Below are positions 1 through 5,072 of a stretch of 5,072 nt of DNA, in pieces. Both the position numbers and the translations under genes were made by a program. The DNA comes from Desulfovibrionaceae bacterium. Its GTDB lineage: Bacteria > Desulfobacterota > Desulfovibrionia > Desulfovibrionales > Desulfovibrionaceae. How positions within the stretch are numbered: the first letter of the stretch is position 1; every line of letters begins with the position of its first letter. Where the stretch lies: assembly GCA_030539415.1 (NCBI GenBank), contig JAUNSE010000004.1, positions 1 to 5,072 of the forward strand. Reading direction: 5' to 3'. The notes below the pieces were generated by a model. It saw only the letters and a program-made list of their open reading frames with translations, made no database searches and was not told the DNA's origin.

Positions 1-1112
1 ATAGCTTCTGTACAGTCCCACGGTGTTCTCGATGCCCGAAAGAACAAGCTCGAGCACGGTGACATCGTACTCGTACAGGGCCTGATTGGCGTCAGAGACC
101 AGACGCACCCTGCGGCGCAGCGTGGCAAAGGGGATGTCGTCGTTTTCCGGAAGATGGAAGTGTATGCGTCCGGGCCAGGCAACCTGCTCGTCGCCGGCCA
201 GCATGCGCAGGAAGGTCGACTTGCCCGAGCCGTTGCCGCCCTCGAGCAGCCAGTTCTCGCCGCGGCACAGGCACCAGTTGATATCGTGCAGAATCTCCCT
301 GCCGTCCATGTACACGTTGGCGTTCTCCACCTCCGCTTCTTTCGGCGAGCCGCTCCGGCGCCGCTCCTGGTTCTCGCGGCCGGGATGCCAAGCTCCTCGA
401 TATCCCGCGCCGGCGGCGTGTCGTAGAGGCGGCCCTCGCTCACGTAGCGCTTGCGCGTGATCCAGTCAGGCAGCATGGACTCCCTGTGCGTGGTCATGAT
501 GATGGTGCTGATGCCGGCAATCTTTCTGAGTGCGGCGGCAAAGAGCTCTCTGTGGCGGACGTCCAGGCCGTCCGTGCACTCGTCGAGCAGAAGCAGCTTC
601 GGTCTGCGGACCATGGCCCTGCCCAGCAGGAGCAGGCGCAGCTGGCCCTGCGAGAGTTCGCGGATGTTGCGGCCGAGAAGGTTTCTGGCGTCCAGCTGGG
701 CGGCCATGTCCTCGACCATGCGCACACGTTCGGGCTCGGCCGCAGTGTAGAGCATCGGCGTGCCGTCAAAGCCTGTCAGCATGAGCTCTCTGCCCGAAAT
801 GGACCAGGCGTGGCGCTGGAAGTCCTCCTGCTGCGCGGGGGACACCATGGAGGTGACGCCCTGGCCCGCGATGCGCGAGGTGGAGAGCGTGTCTCCGTCA
901 AGCCAGGCGCAGCTGCCCTGGGTGCACCAGGCCTCGCCGCGCAGAAGGCGCAGCAGCGTGGTCTTGCCCGCGCCGTTCCTGCCTATGAGCACGGTGTGCT
1001 CGCCGCTGTGTATGTCCCAGCAGATGTCCTGAAGGATGAGTCTGCGGTCGAGGTCGCCGGGAAGAAAAAGGCCGGCGTGTTCCAGCCGGCAGAGAAGAGT
1101 CTGATCAGTCAT
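1..1112 (-). pseudogene. Tandem ABC ATPase, ModF/PhrA-like, frameshifted and cut by the window edge
   Basis: This encodes a soluble protein with two ABC ATPase domains and no visible membrane segment. The first domain (residues 1 to about 235) is complete: Walker A GRNGAGKTT at 44-52, a Q-loop glutamine near 94-95, signature LSQGQ at 153-157, Walker B LLLLDE ending at E178 followed by CTDGLD, and the switch histidine H209. The second domain starts with ENANVYMDGREILHDINW and has Walker A GGNGSGKST at 214-240, but its codons are in another frame: first bases are at positions divisible by 3, against remainder 2 for the first domain. A one-base loss or two-base gain between about 345 and 395, in the linker after DTPPARDIEELGIPA, explains this. 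The order of domains and the DE(C)xDGLD Walker B style resemble ModF, a cytosolic double ATPase linked to molybdate genes, but no mod genes are visible here. The ATG at 1112 has no clear ribosome site. The 3' end lies beyond position 1. If the shift is a sequencing error, the gene is intact over this stretch. Confidence 0.75.
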
Positions 1113-1179
1113 ATTGATGCTGTGTCTTTGTGGGAGCCGTCCCGGGCCGGGCCCGGAAGGGCGCGGTGAGGCGGGTGCG

Positions 1180-2001
1180 CTAGAATGCGCGGGAGTGGCA
1201 GGTTCCGTCGGCGAAGTAGACGGACTCCGTGAAGCCGAAGGCTCTGGCGTAGGAGGCCAGCACGGGGAAGCCGAAGGCGACGTCGTCCGTGGTATGCGCG
1301 TCGGAGGCGAAGCTGATGCGCACGCCGGTTTCGGCGGCCAGGCGCATGATCAGGGGGCAGGGATAGATTTCCCGGCACGGCTTGCGCAGGCCGGCCGAGG
1401 AGACCTCCATGGCCATGCCGCGGCACTTGAGCACTTCCAGCGCGTCCTTCACGAGGCGCTGGCTGTCCTCCCTGACAAGCCAGCTGTGGAAGCTGCTGAC
1501 GGTGAAAATCTTGATGAGATCCGGGTGGGCGGCGATATTGAACAGGCCGGTGTCCAGCATCCTGCGCCAGGTCCGGAAGTAGGCGCTGTAGCAGTCGAAG
1601 CGCTCCCCCTCGCTCATGGCCTGCCAGGGCCCGGGGCCGGCGTCATAGCCCCAGGTGCCCAGGAAGTGGGTGCTGCCGATGAGGTAGTCGAAGGGAAACT
1701 GGCTGCATGCGCCGCGCACGAAGGCCTCGTCGTCCTCGAACCAGTCTATCTCCATGCCGAAAAGCACGCGGCACGGGCCGCCGGCCTTCTGCAGATCGGT
1801 GACCTCGCGCACGTAGTCGGCCAGGTGGGCGTTGAGGCGGTCCCGGTACTCCGAGGGGTAGGTGTAGGCCTCGGGTCTCGGGCTGTGCTCGGAAAAGCCG
1901 AAGACATCAAGTCCCCTGCTCACGGCCGAGGCGTACATGTCCGCGACGGAATCCCTGGCATGGGAATAGTGGGTGTGGTTGTGCAGATCTGCAGTGATCA
2001 T
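1180..2001 (-). CDS. PHP-domain phosphoesterase, HisJ histidinol-phosphatase family
   Basis: This is a 273-residue cytoplasmic metal-dependent phosphoesterase. The PHP metal-binding motifs appear in order: DLHNHTHYS at 5-13 (D5, H7, H9), SEHSP at 37-41, GMEIDW at 82-87 (E84), GSTH at 109-112, NIAAHPDLIK at 155-164 and SDAH at 233-236. HisJ enzymes dephosphorylate L-histidinol phosphate in histidine synthesis and are about this length. The substrate here is inferred only from the family, since no other his gene is in the window. I chose the ATG at 2001 because it begins just before the first metal motif and has a G-rich site about 9 bases upstream. The frame stays open to a GTG at 2085, but that extension would translate the terminator hairpin into a low-complexity stretch and is unlikely. 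The ABC ATPase gene follows after 67 bases on the same strand, so the two may be co-transcribed. A different phosphate-ester substrate is possible. Confidence 0.88.
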   Translation of the reverse strand: MITADLHNHTHYSHARDSVADMYASAVSRGLDVFGFSEHSPRPEAYTYPSEYRDRLNAHLADYVREVTDLQKAGGPCRVLFGMEIDWFEDDEAFVRGACSQFPFDYLIGSTHFLGTWGYDAGPGPWQAMSEGERFDCYSAYFRTWRRMLDTGLFNIAAHPDLIKIFTVSSFHSWLVREDSQRLVKDALEVLKCRGMAMEVSSAGLRKPCREIYPCPLIMRLAAETGVRISFASDAHTTDDVAFGFPVLASYARAFGFTESVYFADGTCHSRAF

Positions 2002-2026
2002 ATGGATCGGCCCCCCAGGAGCGGCA

Positions 2027-2074
2027 GAAGAAGAAAAGAAAAAGGTTCCCCGCGGACCAGGTCCGCGGGGAACC
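2027..2074 (-). terminator. Rho-independent terminator of the nfnA-nfnB operon
   Basis: A perfect 15-bp inverted repeat spans 2044-2074 with a single central base, so the folded form is a stem of 13-14 bp with a 3-5 base loop. On the minus strand it is followed at once by a T-rich tract (TTTTTCTTTTCTTCTTC, the complement of 2027-2043). It starts 17 bases after the nfnB stop codon. There is no matching T tract on the other side (the + strand continues ACTGTGTTC), so it acts in one direction. Confidence 0.93.
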
Positions 2075-2091
2075 ACTGTGTTCACATGTGA

Positions 2092-3516
2092 TTACTCGGC
2101 AGAGCCCAGAAGGCGTTCGCAGATGGAAATGCCGGCCCTGCGTCCGGCGCCGGCCGCCAGAATGACCGTGGCCGCGCCGGTGACAATGTCGCCGCCGGCA
2201 AAGACATTCGGAATGGATGTCTCGCCGGTCTCCTCGTCGGCCTCGATGTAGCCCCACTTGTTCTTGGCCAGGGCCTCGGTGGCCTCAAGCAGAATCGGGT
2301 TGGAGCGGGTGCCGAGGGCGACGATGGCCAGATCGGTCTCCATTTCGAACTCGGAGCCCTGCACGGCCACCGGGCGGCGGCGGCCGGAATCATCGGGCTC
2401 GCCGAGTTCCATACGCTGAAGGGTCACGCTCTTCAAGCGCTGGTTTTCATCGGCATGGAAGGCCAGCGGATTGACGAGCATGTCGAAAATGACGCCCTCC
2501 TCCTCGGCGTGCTCGATTTCCTCGTGGCGGGCGGGCATTTCGGCACGGGTGCGGCGGTAGACGACGTGGACTTCCTCGGCGCCCATGCGCAGGGCGGTTC
2601 TGGCGGCGTCCATGGCCACGTTGCCGGCACCGAAGACGGTCACTTTGCGGCCGTGGTAGGCGGGGGTGTCAAATTCGGGGAACTTGTAGGCGCGGCCCAG
2701 GTTGATGCGGGTCAGATACTCGTTGGCGGAGAAGACGCCCACGAGGTTCTCGCCGGGCACGCCCAGGAACTTGGGCAGTCCGGCGCCGACGCCGATGAAC
2801 ACGGCGTCATGCTTCTCCAGCAGTTCGGCAATCTGGAAGGTGCGGCCGCCGACGGCGTCGAGGTGCACTTCCACGCCCAGTTCCTTGAGGGAGTTGACTT
2901 CGCTGCGGACCACGTCCTTGGGAAGCCTGAAGGAGGGAATGCCGTAGATCAGCACGCCGCCGGCCTCGTGCAGGGCCTCGTAGATGTGGACCTTGAGACC
3001 GTGGGAGGCGCAGTAGCCGGCGCAGGAGAGGGAGGCCGGGCCGGCGCCCACGCAGGCTACGCTCTTGTCGGGATGCTGGACGGGGCAGGCGTTGCCGCCG
3101 GTCTGGGCCTCGCAGGCGGAACCGGCGATATAGGTGTCGGCAGCGAAGCGCTCCAGGCGGCCGATGGCCACGGGCTCGCCCTTCTTGCCGAGAATGCATT
3201 TGCCCTCGCACTGCTTTTCCTGCGGACAGACGCGGCCGCAGACGGCGGGCAGGGCGTTGGCGGTCTTGAGCTGGCGGTAGGCCTCGGCGTAGTCGCCTTC
3301 GGCGATGGCGTGCACAAAGGCCGGAATCGGCACGTTGACGGGACAGCCGGTCACGCACAGCGGCTTCTTGCACTGCAGGCAGCGGGAGGCCTCGCCTCTG
3401 GCGGTAGCCTCGTCGTAGCCGAGGGCGACCTCCTCGAAGTTGTGGGCGCGCACCTCGGCGGGCTGACACGGCATGGGGGCTCTGGGCAGCTTCTTGGGCT
3501 TGATGGGCTTATCCAT
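2092..3516 (-). CDS. nfnB: NfnB-type large subunit of NADH-dependent ferredoxin:NADP+ oxidoreductase (GltA/glutamate synthase small-subunit family)
   Basis: This 474-residue cytoplasmic iron-sulfur flavoprotein belongs to the family often annotated as NADPH-dependent glutamate synthase GltA. The N-terminal region carries eight cysteines for two [4Fe-4S] clusters: C46, C49, C54, C58 and C93, C97, C103, C107. An FAD-binding motif GAGPASLSCAG is at 157-167, and the family hallmark GGVLIYGIPSFRLPK is at 186-200. The NADPH-binding fold starts with VTVFGAGNVAMDAA at 292-305 and continues to YRRTRAEMPA. The C-terminal FAD contact GGDIVTGAATVI is at 441-452. In characterised NfnAB this subunit holds the bifurcating FAD and exchanges electrons with NADP(H) and ferredoxin. 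The small subunit is encoded immediately upstream with an 8-nt overlap, and no glutamate synthase large subunit is visible, so I favour Nfn over glutamate synthase. The start ATG is supported by GGAGGAG 8 bases upstream. A related Sud/GltA oxidoreductase role remains possible. Confidence 0.9.
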   Translation of the reverse strand: MDKPIKPKKLPRAPMPCQPAEVRAHNFEEVALGYDEATARGEASRCLQCKKPLCVTGCPVNVPIPAFVHAIAEGDYAEAYRQLKTANALPAVCGRVCPQEKQCEGKCILGKKGEPVAIGRLERFAADTYIAGSACEAQTGGNACPVQHPDKSVACVGAGPASLSCAGYCASHGLKVHIYEALHEAGGVLIYGIPSFRLPKDVVRSEVNSLKELGVEVHLDAVGGRTFQIAELLEKHDAVFIGVGAGLPKFLGVPGENLVGVFSANEYLTRINLGRAYKFPEFDTPAYHGRKVTVFGAGNVAMDAARTALRMGAEEVHVVYRRTRAEMPARHEEIEHAEEEGVIFDMLVNPLAFHADENQRLKSVTLQRMELGEPDDSGRRRPVAVQGSEFEMETDLAIVALGTRSNPILLEATEALAKNKWGYIEADEETGETSIPNVFAGGDIVTGAATVILAAGAGRRAGISICERLLGSAE

Positions 3517-4348
3517 TGTTCGCGCTCCTCCAGACTTCCATGGACTTCTGTTCCTGCTCCCTGAAGGCGCCGAGTCTCAGTCTGAGCTCGGCGAAGTCAA
3601 CCTGATGACCGTCGAACTCGGGACCGTCCACGCAGGCGAAGCGGGTCTTGCCGCCCACGGTGACGCGGCAGGCGCCGCACATGCCGATGCCGTCAACCAT
3701 GATGGGGTTGAGGCTGACGGTGGTGCGCACGCCGTAGGGCAGGGTCAGCTTGGACACGGCCGCCATCATGGGCACGGGACCCACGGCCACGACCTCGAAG
3801 ACGCTCTTGTCGGTGTCCAGCTTGTCCTTGAGCAGGTCGGTCACAAAACCCTTGTGGCCGTAGCTGCCGTCGTCGGTGGAGATGAGCAGCTCGTCGGCAA
3901 AGGAGCTGAGCTCTTTCTCGAACAGGAGCAGATCCTTGCTTCTGGCACCGATGATGGCCACGACCTTGTTGCCGACGAGGTGATGCCCCTTGGCAATGTG
4001 GTGCATGGCGGCGATGCCGGTGCCGCCGCCGACGCAGACAACGCAGCCTTCCTTGGCAATGTGGGTGGCCTTGCCGAGAGGGCCGCAGACATCAAGGATG
4101 CTGTCGCCCGGGTTCAGGCTCTCAAGCAGTGCAGTGGACTTGCCAAGCACGAGATAGACAATGGTGATTTCGCCTTTTTCCTTGTTCGTGTCGGCAATCG
4201 TCAAGGGAATGCGCTCACCGTGCTCGTCCATGCGCAGCATGACGAAGTGTCCTGGCTCTGCGTGCTGCGCGATTTCAGGTGCATAAAGCACCATTTTGCT
4301 GGTCTTCCCCGGAATGAGGATTTCCTTCTGCAAGATAGGTACAGCCAT
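3509..4348 (-). CDS. nfnA: NfnA-type small subunit of NADH-dependent ferredoxin:NADP+ oxidoreductase (sulfide/dihydroorotate dehydrogenase-like FAD/NAD-binding protein)
   Basis: This 279-residue protein belongs to the ferredoxin-NADP reductase superfamily, PyrK/SudB branch. The FAD-binding motif RIPLTIAD is at 46-53. CGPLGKAT at 88-95 leads into the nucleotide-binding motif CVGGGTGIAAMHHIAKG at 105-121, and AVGPVPMM is at 188-195. The C-terminal [2Fe-2S] segment is VDGIGMCGACRV at 218-229 plus C239 in FACVDGPEFDG, giving C224, C227 and C239, with D219 placed as the unusual aspartate ligand I recall for characterised NfnA proteins. In NfnAB this subunit holds the second FAD and the [2Fe-2S] cluster and reacts with NAD(H). 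The ATG at 4348 is preferred: AGGGGG lies 5 bases upstream and the length matches the family. The frame stays open to a TTG at 4417, but that extension shows no family sequence. It is the first gene of a two-gene operon with nfnB. PyrK and SudB are the alternatives; no pyrD is nearby. Confidence 0.9.
   Translation of the reverse strand: MAVPILQKEILIPGKTSKMVLYAPEIAQHAEPGHFVMLRMDEHGERIPLTIADTNKEKGEITIVYLVLGKSTALLESLNPGDSILDVCGPLGKATHIAKEGCVVCVGGGTGIAAMHHIAKGHHLVGNKVVAIIGARSKDLLLFEKELSSFADELLISTDDGSYGHKGFVTDLLKDKLDTDKSVFEVVAVGPVPMMAAVSKLTLPYGVRTTVSLNPIMVDGIGMCGACRVTVGGKTRFACVDGPEFDGHQVDFAELRLRLGAFREQEQKSMEVWRSANNG
3525..3531 (-). promoter_or_regulatory. Ribosome binding site of nfnB inside the nfnA coding region
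   Basis: GGAGGAG on the minus strand lies 8 bases before the ATG at 3516 and within the last codons of nfnA. This strong site, with the ATGGATAA overlap of start and stop at 3509-3516, fixes the nfnB start and points to translational coupling, which would suit the balanced production of two subunits. Confidence 0.85.
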
Positions 4349-4353
4349 ACTCA

Positions 4354-4359
4354 CCCCCT
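4354..4359 (-). promoter_or_regulatory. Ribosome binding site of nfnA
   Basis: AGGGGG on the minus strand sits 5 bases (TGAGT) before the ATG at 4348. It supports that start over the upstream in-frame TTG at 4417. Confidence 0.6.
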
Positions 4360-4380
4360 GCTGTGTGTGAGTTCCGAATG

Positions 4381-4410
4381 AAGCCGGTCCGGCCTGGCAA
4401 GCCGGTCCGG
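4381..4410 (-). repeat. 12-bp direct repeat that also forms a hairpin in the nfnA leader
   Basis: AAGCCGGTCCGG occurs at 4381-4392 and again at 4399-4410 on the + strand. Each copy is nearly its own reverse complement, so on the minus-strand transcript the two can pair as a 10-bp stem with one A-A mismatch around a 7-base loop (TTGCCAG). It lies 33 bases upstream of the nfnA start. No T tract follows, so it is not an intrinsic terminator. It could be an RNA structure in the leader or a pair of protein-binding sites; the sequence does not decide between them. Confidence 0.5.
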
Positions 4411-4435
4411 TTGTCAAAAGTGTGAAAGCGCAAAA

Positions 4436-4464
4436 AAAGTAACTTTCTTTTCATGCAATGGCAA
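4436..4464 (-). promoter_or_regulatory. Candidate sigma-70-type promoter for nfnA-nfnB
   Basis: On the minus strand TTGCCA (complement of 4459-4464) and TACTTT (complement of 4436-4441) are 17 bases apart. The -35 box matches 5 of 6 consensus bases, the -10 box only 3 of 6. Transcription would begin near 4429 and give a leader of about 80 bases that contains the direct repeat. The -10 box overlaps a small palindrome AAAGT-A-ACTTT at 4436-4446. The surrounding A/T-rich stretch (4411-4486) stands out from its GC-rich surroundings, as a promoter region would. Confidence 0.35.
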
Positions 4465-4492
4465 GAGTTGCGAAAAAGAAGAGGAAACAGGC

Positions 4493-4572
4493 CCGGTGCG
4501 GGCCTCCGGGCACCGGATGCGGGCTGCCCGGGCGTCTGCCGGAAAGCGGCGGCCCGCAGCCCTGCGGCAGGG
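4493..4572. repeat. Cluster of three GC-rich inverted repeats in the divergent intergenic region
   Basis: Three inverted repeats lie side by side. CCGGTGC at 4493-4499 pairs with GCACCGG at 4510-4516. GCGGGCTGCC at 4519-4528 pairs with GGCGGCCCGC at 4548-4557 in 9 of 10 positions. CCCTG at 4560-4564 pairs with CAGGG at 4568-4572. No gene of either strand ends here, so a terminator role has no obvious client. They sit just upstream of the promoter candidate of the TolC-family gene. No function is assigned. Confidence 0.4.
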
Positions 4573-4593
4573 GGTTTCACTCGCATTTTGAAG

Positions 4594-4621
4594 TTGCGGG
4601 CAGTGGGGATTTCTGTATAGT
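4594..4621 (+). promoter_or_regulatory. Candidate promoter of the TolC-family gene, possibly giving a leaderless mRNA
   Basis: TTGCGG at 4594-4599 and TATAGT at 4616-4621 are 16 bases apart. TATAGT matches 5 of 6 bases of the -10 consensus; the -35 box matches 3 of 6. The start codon begins only 7 bases after the -10 box, so transcription would start at or within a base or two of the ATG. No Shine-Dalgarno sequence lies at a usable distance; the nearest G-rich run ends 18 bases before the ATG. Confidence 0.45.
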
Positions 4622-4627
4622 CTCCGC

Positions 4628-5072
4628 ATGAAAAATACCTTTTCCACCCTGACCGCCCGGGCGTTAGGACTGCCCGGCCGCGCCGGCATGGCCGCTCTCG
4701 CCCTGGGGCTCCTGCTCCCGGTGCACGCAGCTCGTGCGGCCGACATGGCGGACCCGGACAATTTCGGGCCCGCTCTGAGTTCGACCGCGGCGAAGCCGAT
4801 TGCGCCGGCAAGGCACGCCGAGGGCAGGAAGATGAAAACTCCCCGCCCTCCGCAGGGCGCCTTCACCATGGGGGCGGCCGTGAGGCACGCCCTGGAGTTC
4901 AACCCCTCGCTCGGCGAGGCGGAGGCCACGGCCAGGGCATCGGAAGAGGGCAGAAAGTCCGATCTGGGCGCGCTTTTCCCGTCGATGAGCACAAGCTACG
5001 GCTACAGCTACTCGAGACAGAACACGAGCCCCACGTCGCGCTATTCCAGCGGCCTGCCGTCCAGGGGCACCT
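4628..5072 (+). CDS. TolC-family outer membrane protein, N-terminal part, cut by the window edge
   Basis: The first 148 residues of a secreted protein are visible. A signal peptide covers residues 1 to about 38: basic residues K2, R11 and R18, a hydrophobic core MAALALGLLLPV at 21-32, and a cleavage site near ARAA-D at 35-39. A proline- and basic-rich linker follows (about 40-77). FTMGAAVRHALEFNPSLGEAEATA at 79-102 (key elements: AV.HAL..NP.L..A) and LGALFPSMSTSYGYSY at 113-128 are the typical start of an outer-membrane efflux protein repeat, where the first periplasmic helix leads into a beta strand. Family members form trimeric channels that work with inner-membrane ABC or RND pumps in type I secretion or efflux. 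The partner genes are probably beyond the right edge. The ATG at 4628 is chosen because the later ATG at 4688 would remove the basic end of the signal peptide. The gene is divergent from nfnA. Confidence 0.85.
   Translation, partial: MKNTFSTLTARALGLPGRAGMAALALGLLLPVHAARAADMADPDNFGPALSSTAAKPIAPARHAEGRKMKTPRPPQGAFTMGAAVRHALEFNPSLGEAEATARASEEGRKSDLGALFPSMSTSYGYSYSRQNTSPTSRYSSGLPSRGT

Noticed and set aside
1142..1156. CCGGGC/GCCCGG inverted repeat between the PHP and ABC genes, as a terminator
   Set aside because: The 6-bp stem with a 3-base loop is not followed by a T tract on either strand; it fits chance in a GC-rich spacer.
2002..2085. N-terminal extension of the PHP protein from a GTG at 2085
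   Set aside because: It would translate the terminator stem and T tract (VPRGPGPRG, FFFSSS) and adds nothing homologous to the family; the ATG at 2001 directly precedes the metal-binding motif.
1114..2091. Long + strand open frame (325 codons) opposite the PHP gene
   Set aside because: It is antisense to a gene with intact PHP motifs, has no recognisable domain, and its Gly/Ala/Val-rich composition is what GC-rich antisense codons give.
2455..3564. Long + strand open frame (369 codons) opposite nfnB
   Set aside because: It is antisense to a clear GltA/NfnB coding region; the Gly/Ala/Val/Asp-rich low-complexity translation shows no motif.
4411..4430. Possible Rex (NADH-sensing repressor) site near TTGTCAAAAGTGTGAAAGCG
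   Set aside because: A Rex site would be attractive for an nfn operon, but the two halves do not form the required inverted repeat.
4275..4992. Minus-strand open frames across the intergenic region and the start of the TolC-family gene
   Set aside because: They overlap the TolC-family coding region in antisense and nfnA out of frame, and have no recognisable domain or ribosome site.

Overview
The window is GC-rich bacterial DNA. Three things suggest a Gram-negative anaerobe: an outer-membrane efflux/secretion channel gene of the TolC family, an NfnAB-type ferredoxin:NADP oxidoreductase pair, and the overall composition. A member of the Desulfovibrionaceae fits best, but that placement is inferred from gene content and protein style, not from a marker gene.

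Layout from left to right. (1) Positions 1-1112, minus strand: a tandem ABC ATPase resembling ModF, cut by the window edge. Its two ATPase halves lie in different reading frames, so it is frameshifted somewhere around 345-395. (2) Positions 1180-2001, minus: a PHP-domain phosphoesterase of the HisJ histidinol-phosphatase family. (3) About 2027-2074: a very strong intrinsic terminator for the minus-strand operon to its right. (4) Positions 2092-3516 and 3509-4348, minus: a two-gene operon with an 8-nt overlap. It encodes the large (GltA/NfnB-like) and small (PyrK/SudB/NfnA-like) subunits of a flavin-based electron-bifurcating NADH-dependent ferredoxin:NADP+ oxidoreductase. (5) Positions 4349-4627: a divergent intergenic region with candidate promoters on both strands, a direct repeat/hairpin in the nfn leader and a cluster of GC-rich inverted repeats. 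(6) Positions 4628-5072, plus: the 5' end of a TolC-family gene with a signal peptide, cut by the window edge; it may be expressed from a leaderless mRNA.

How the genes work together. The nfnA-nfnB pair is a self-contained redox unit that couples NADH, ferredoxin and NADP(H) pools. No glutamate synthase large subunit is seen next to it, which favours the Nfn role over glutamate synthesis. The PHP and ABC genes lie downstream on the same strand and may form a second transcription unit or depend on read-through. The TolC-family gene is divergent and probably belongs to an export system beyond the right edge. I found no mobile element, CRISPR array, tRNA or rRNA. I see no clearly novel system here; the most notable points are the split ABC gene, the leaderless start candidate and the structured nfn leader.
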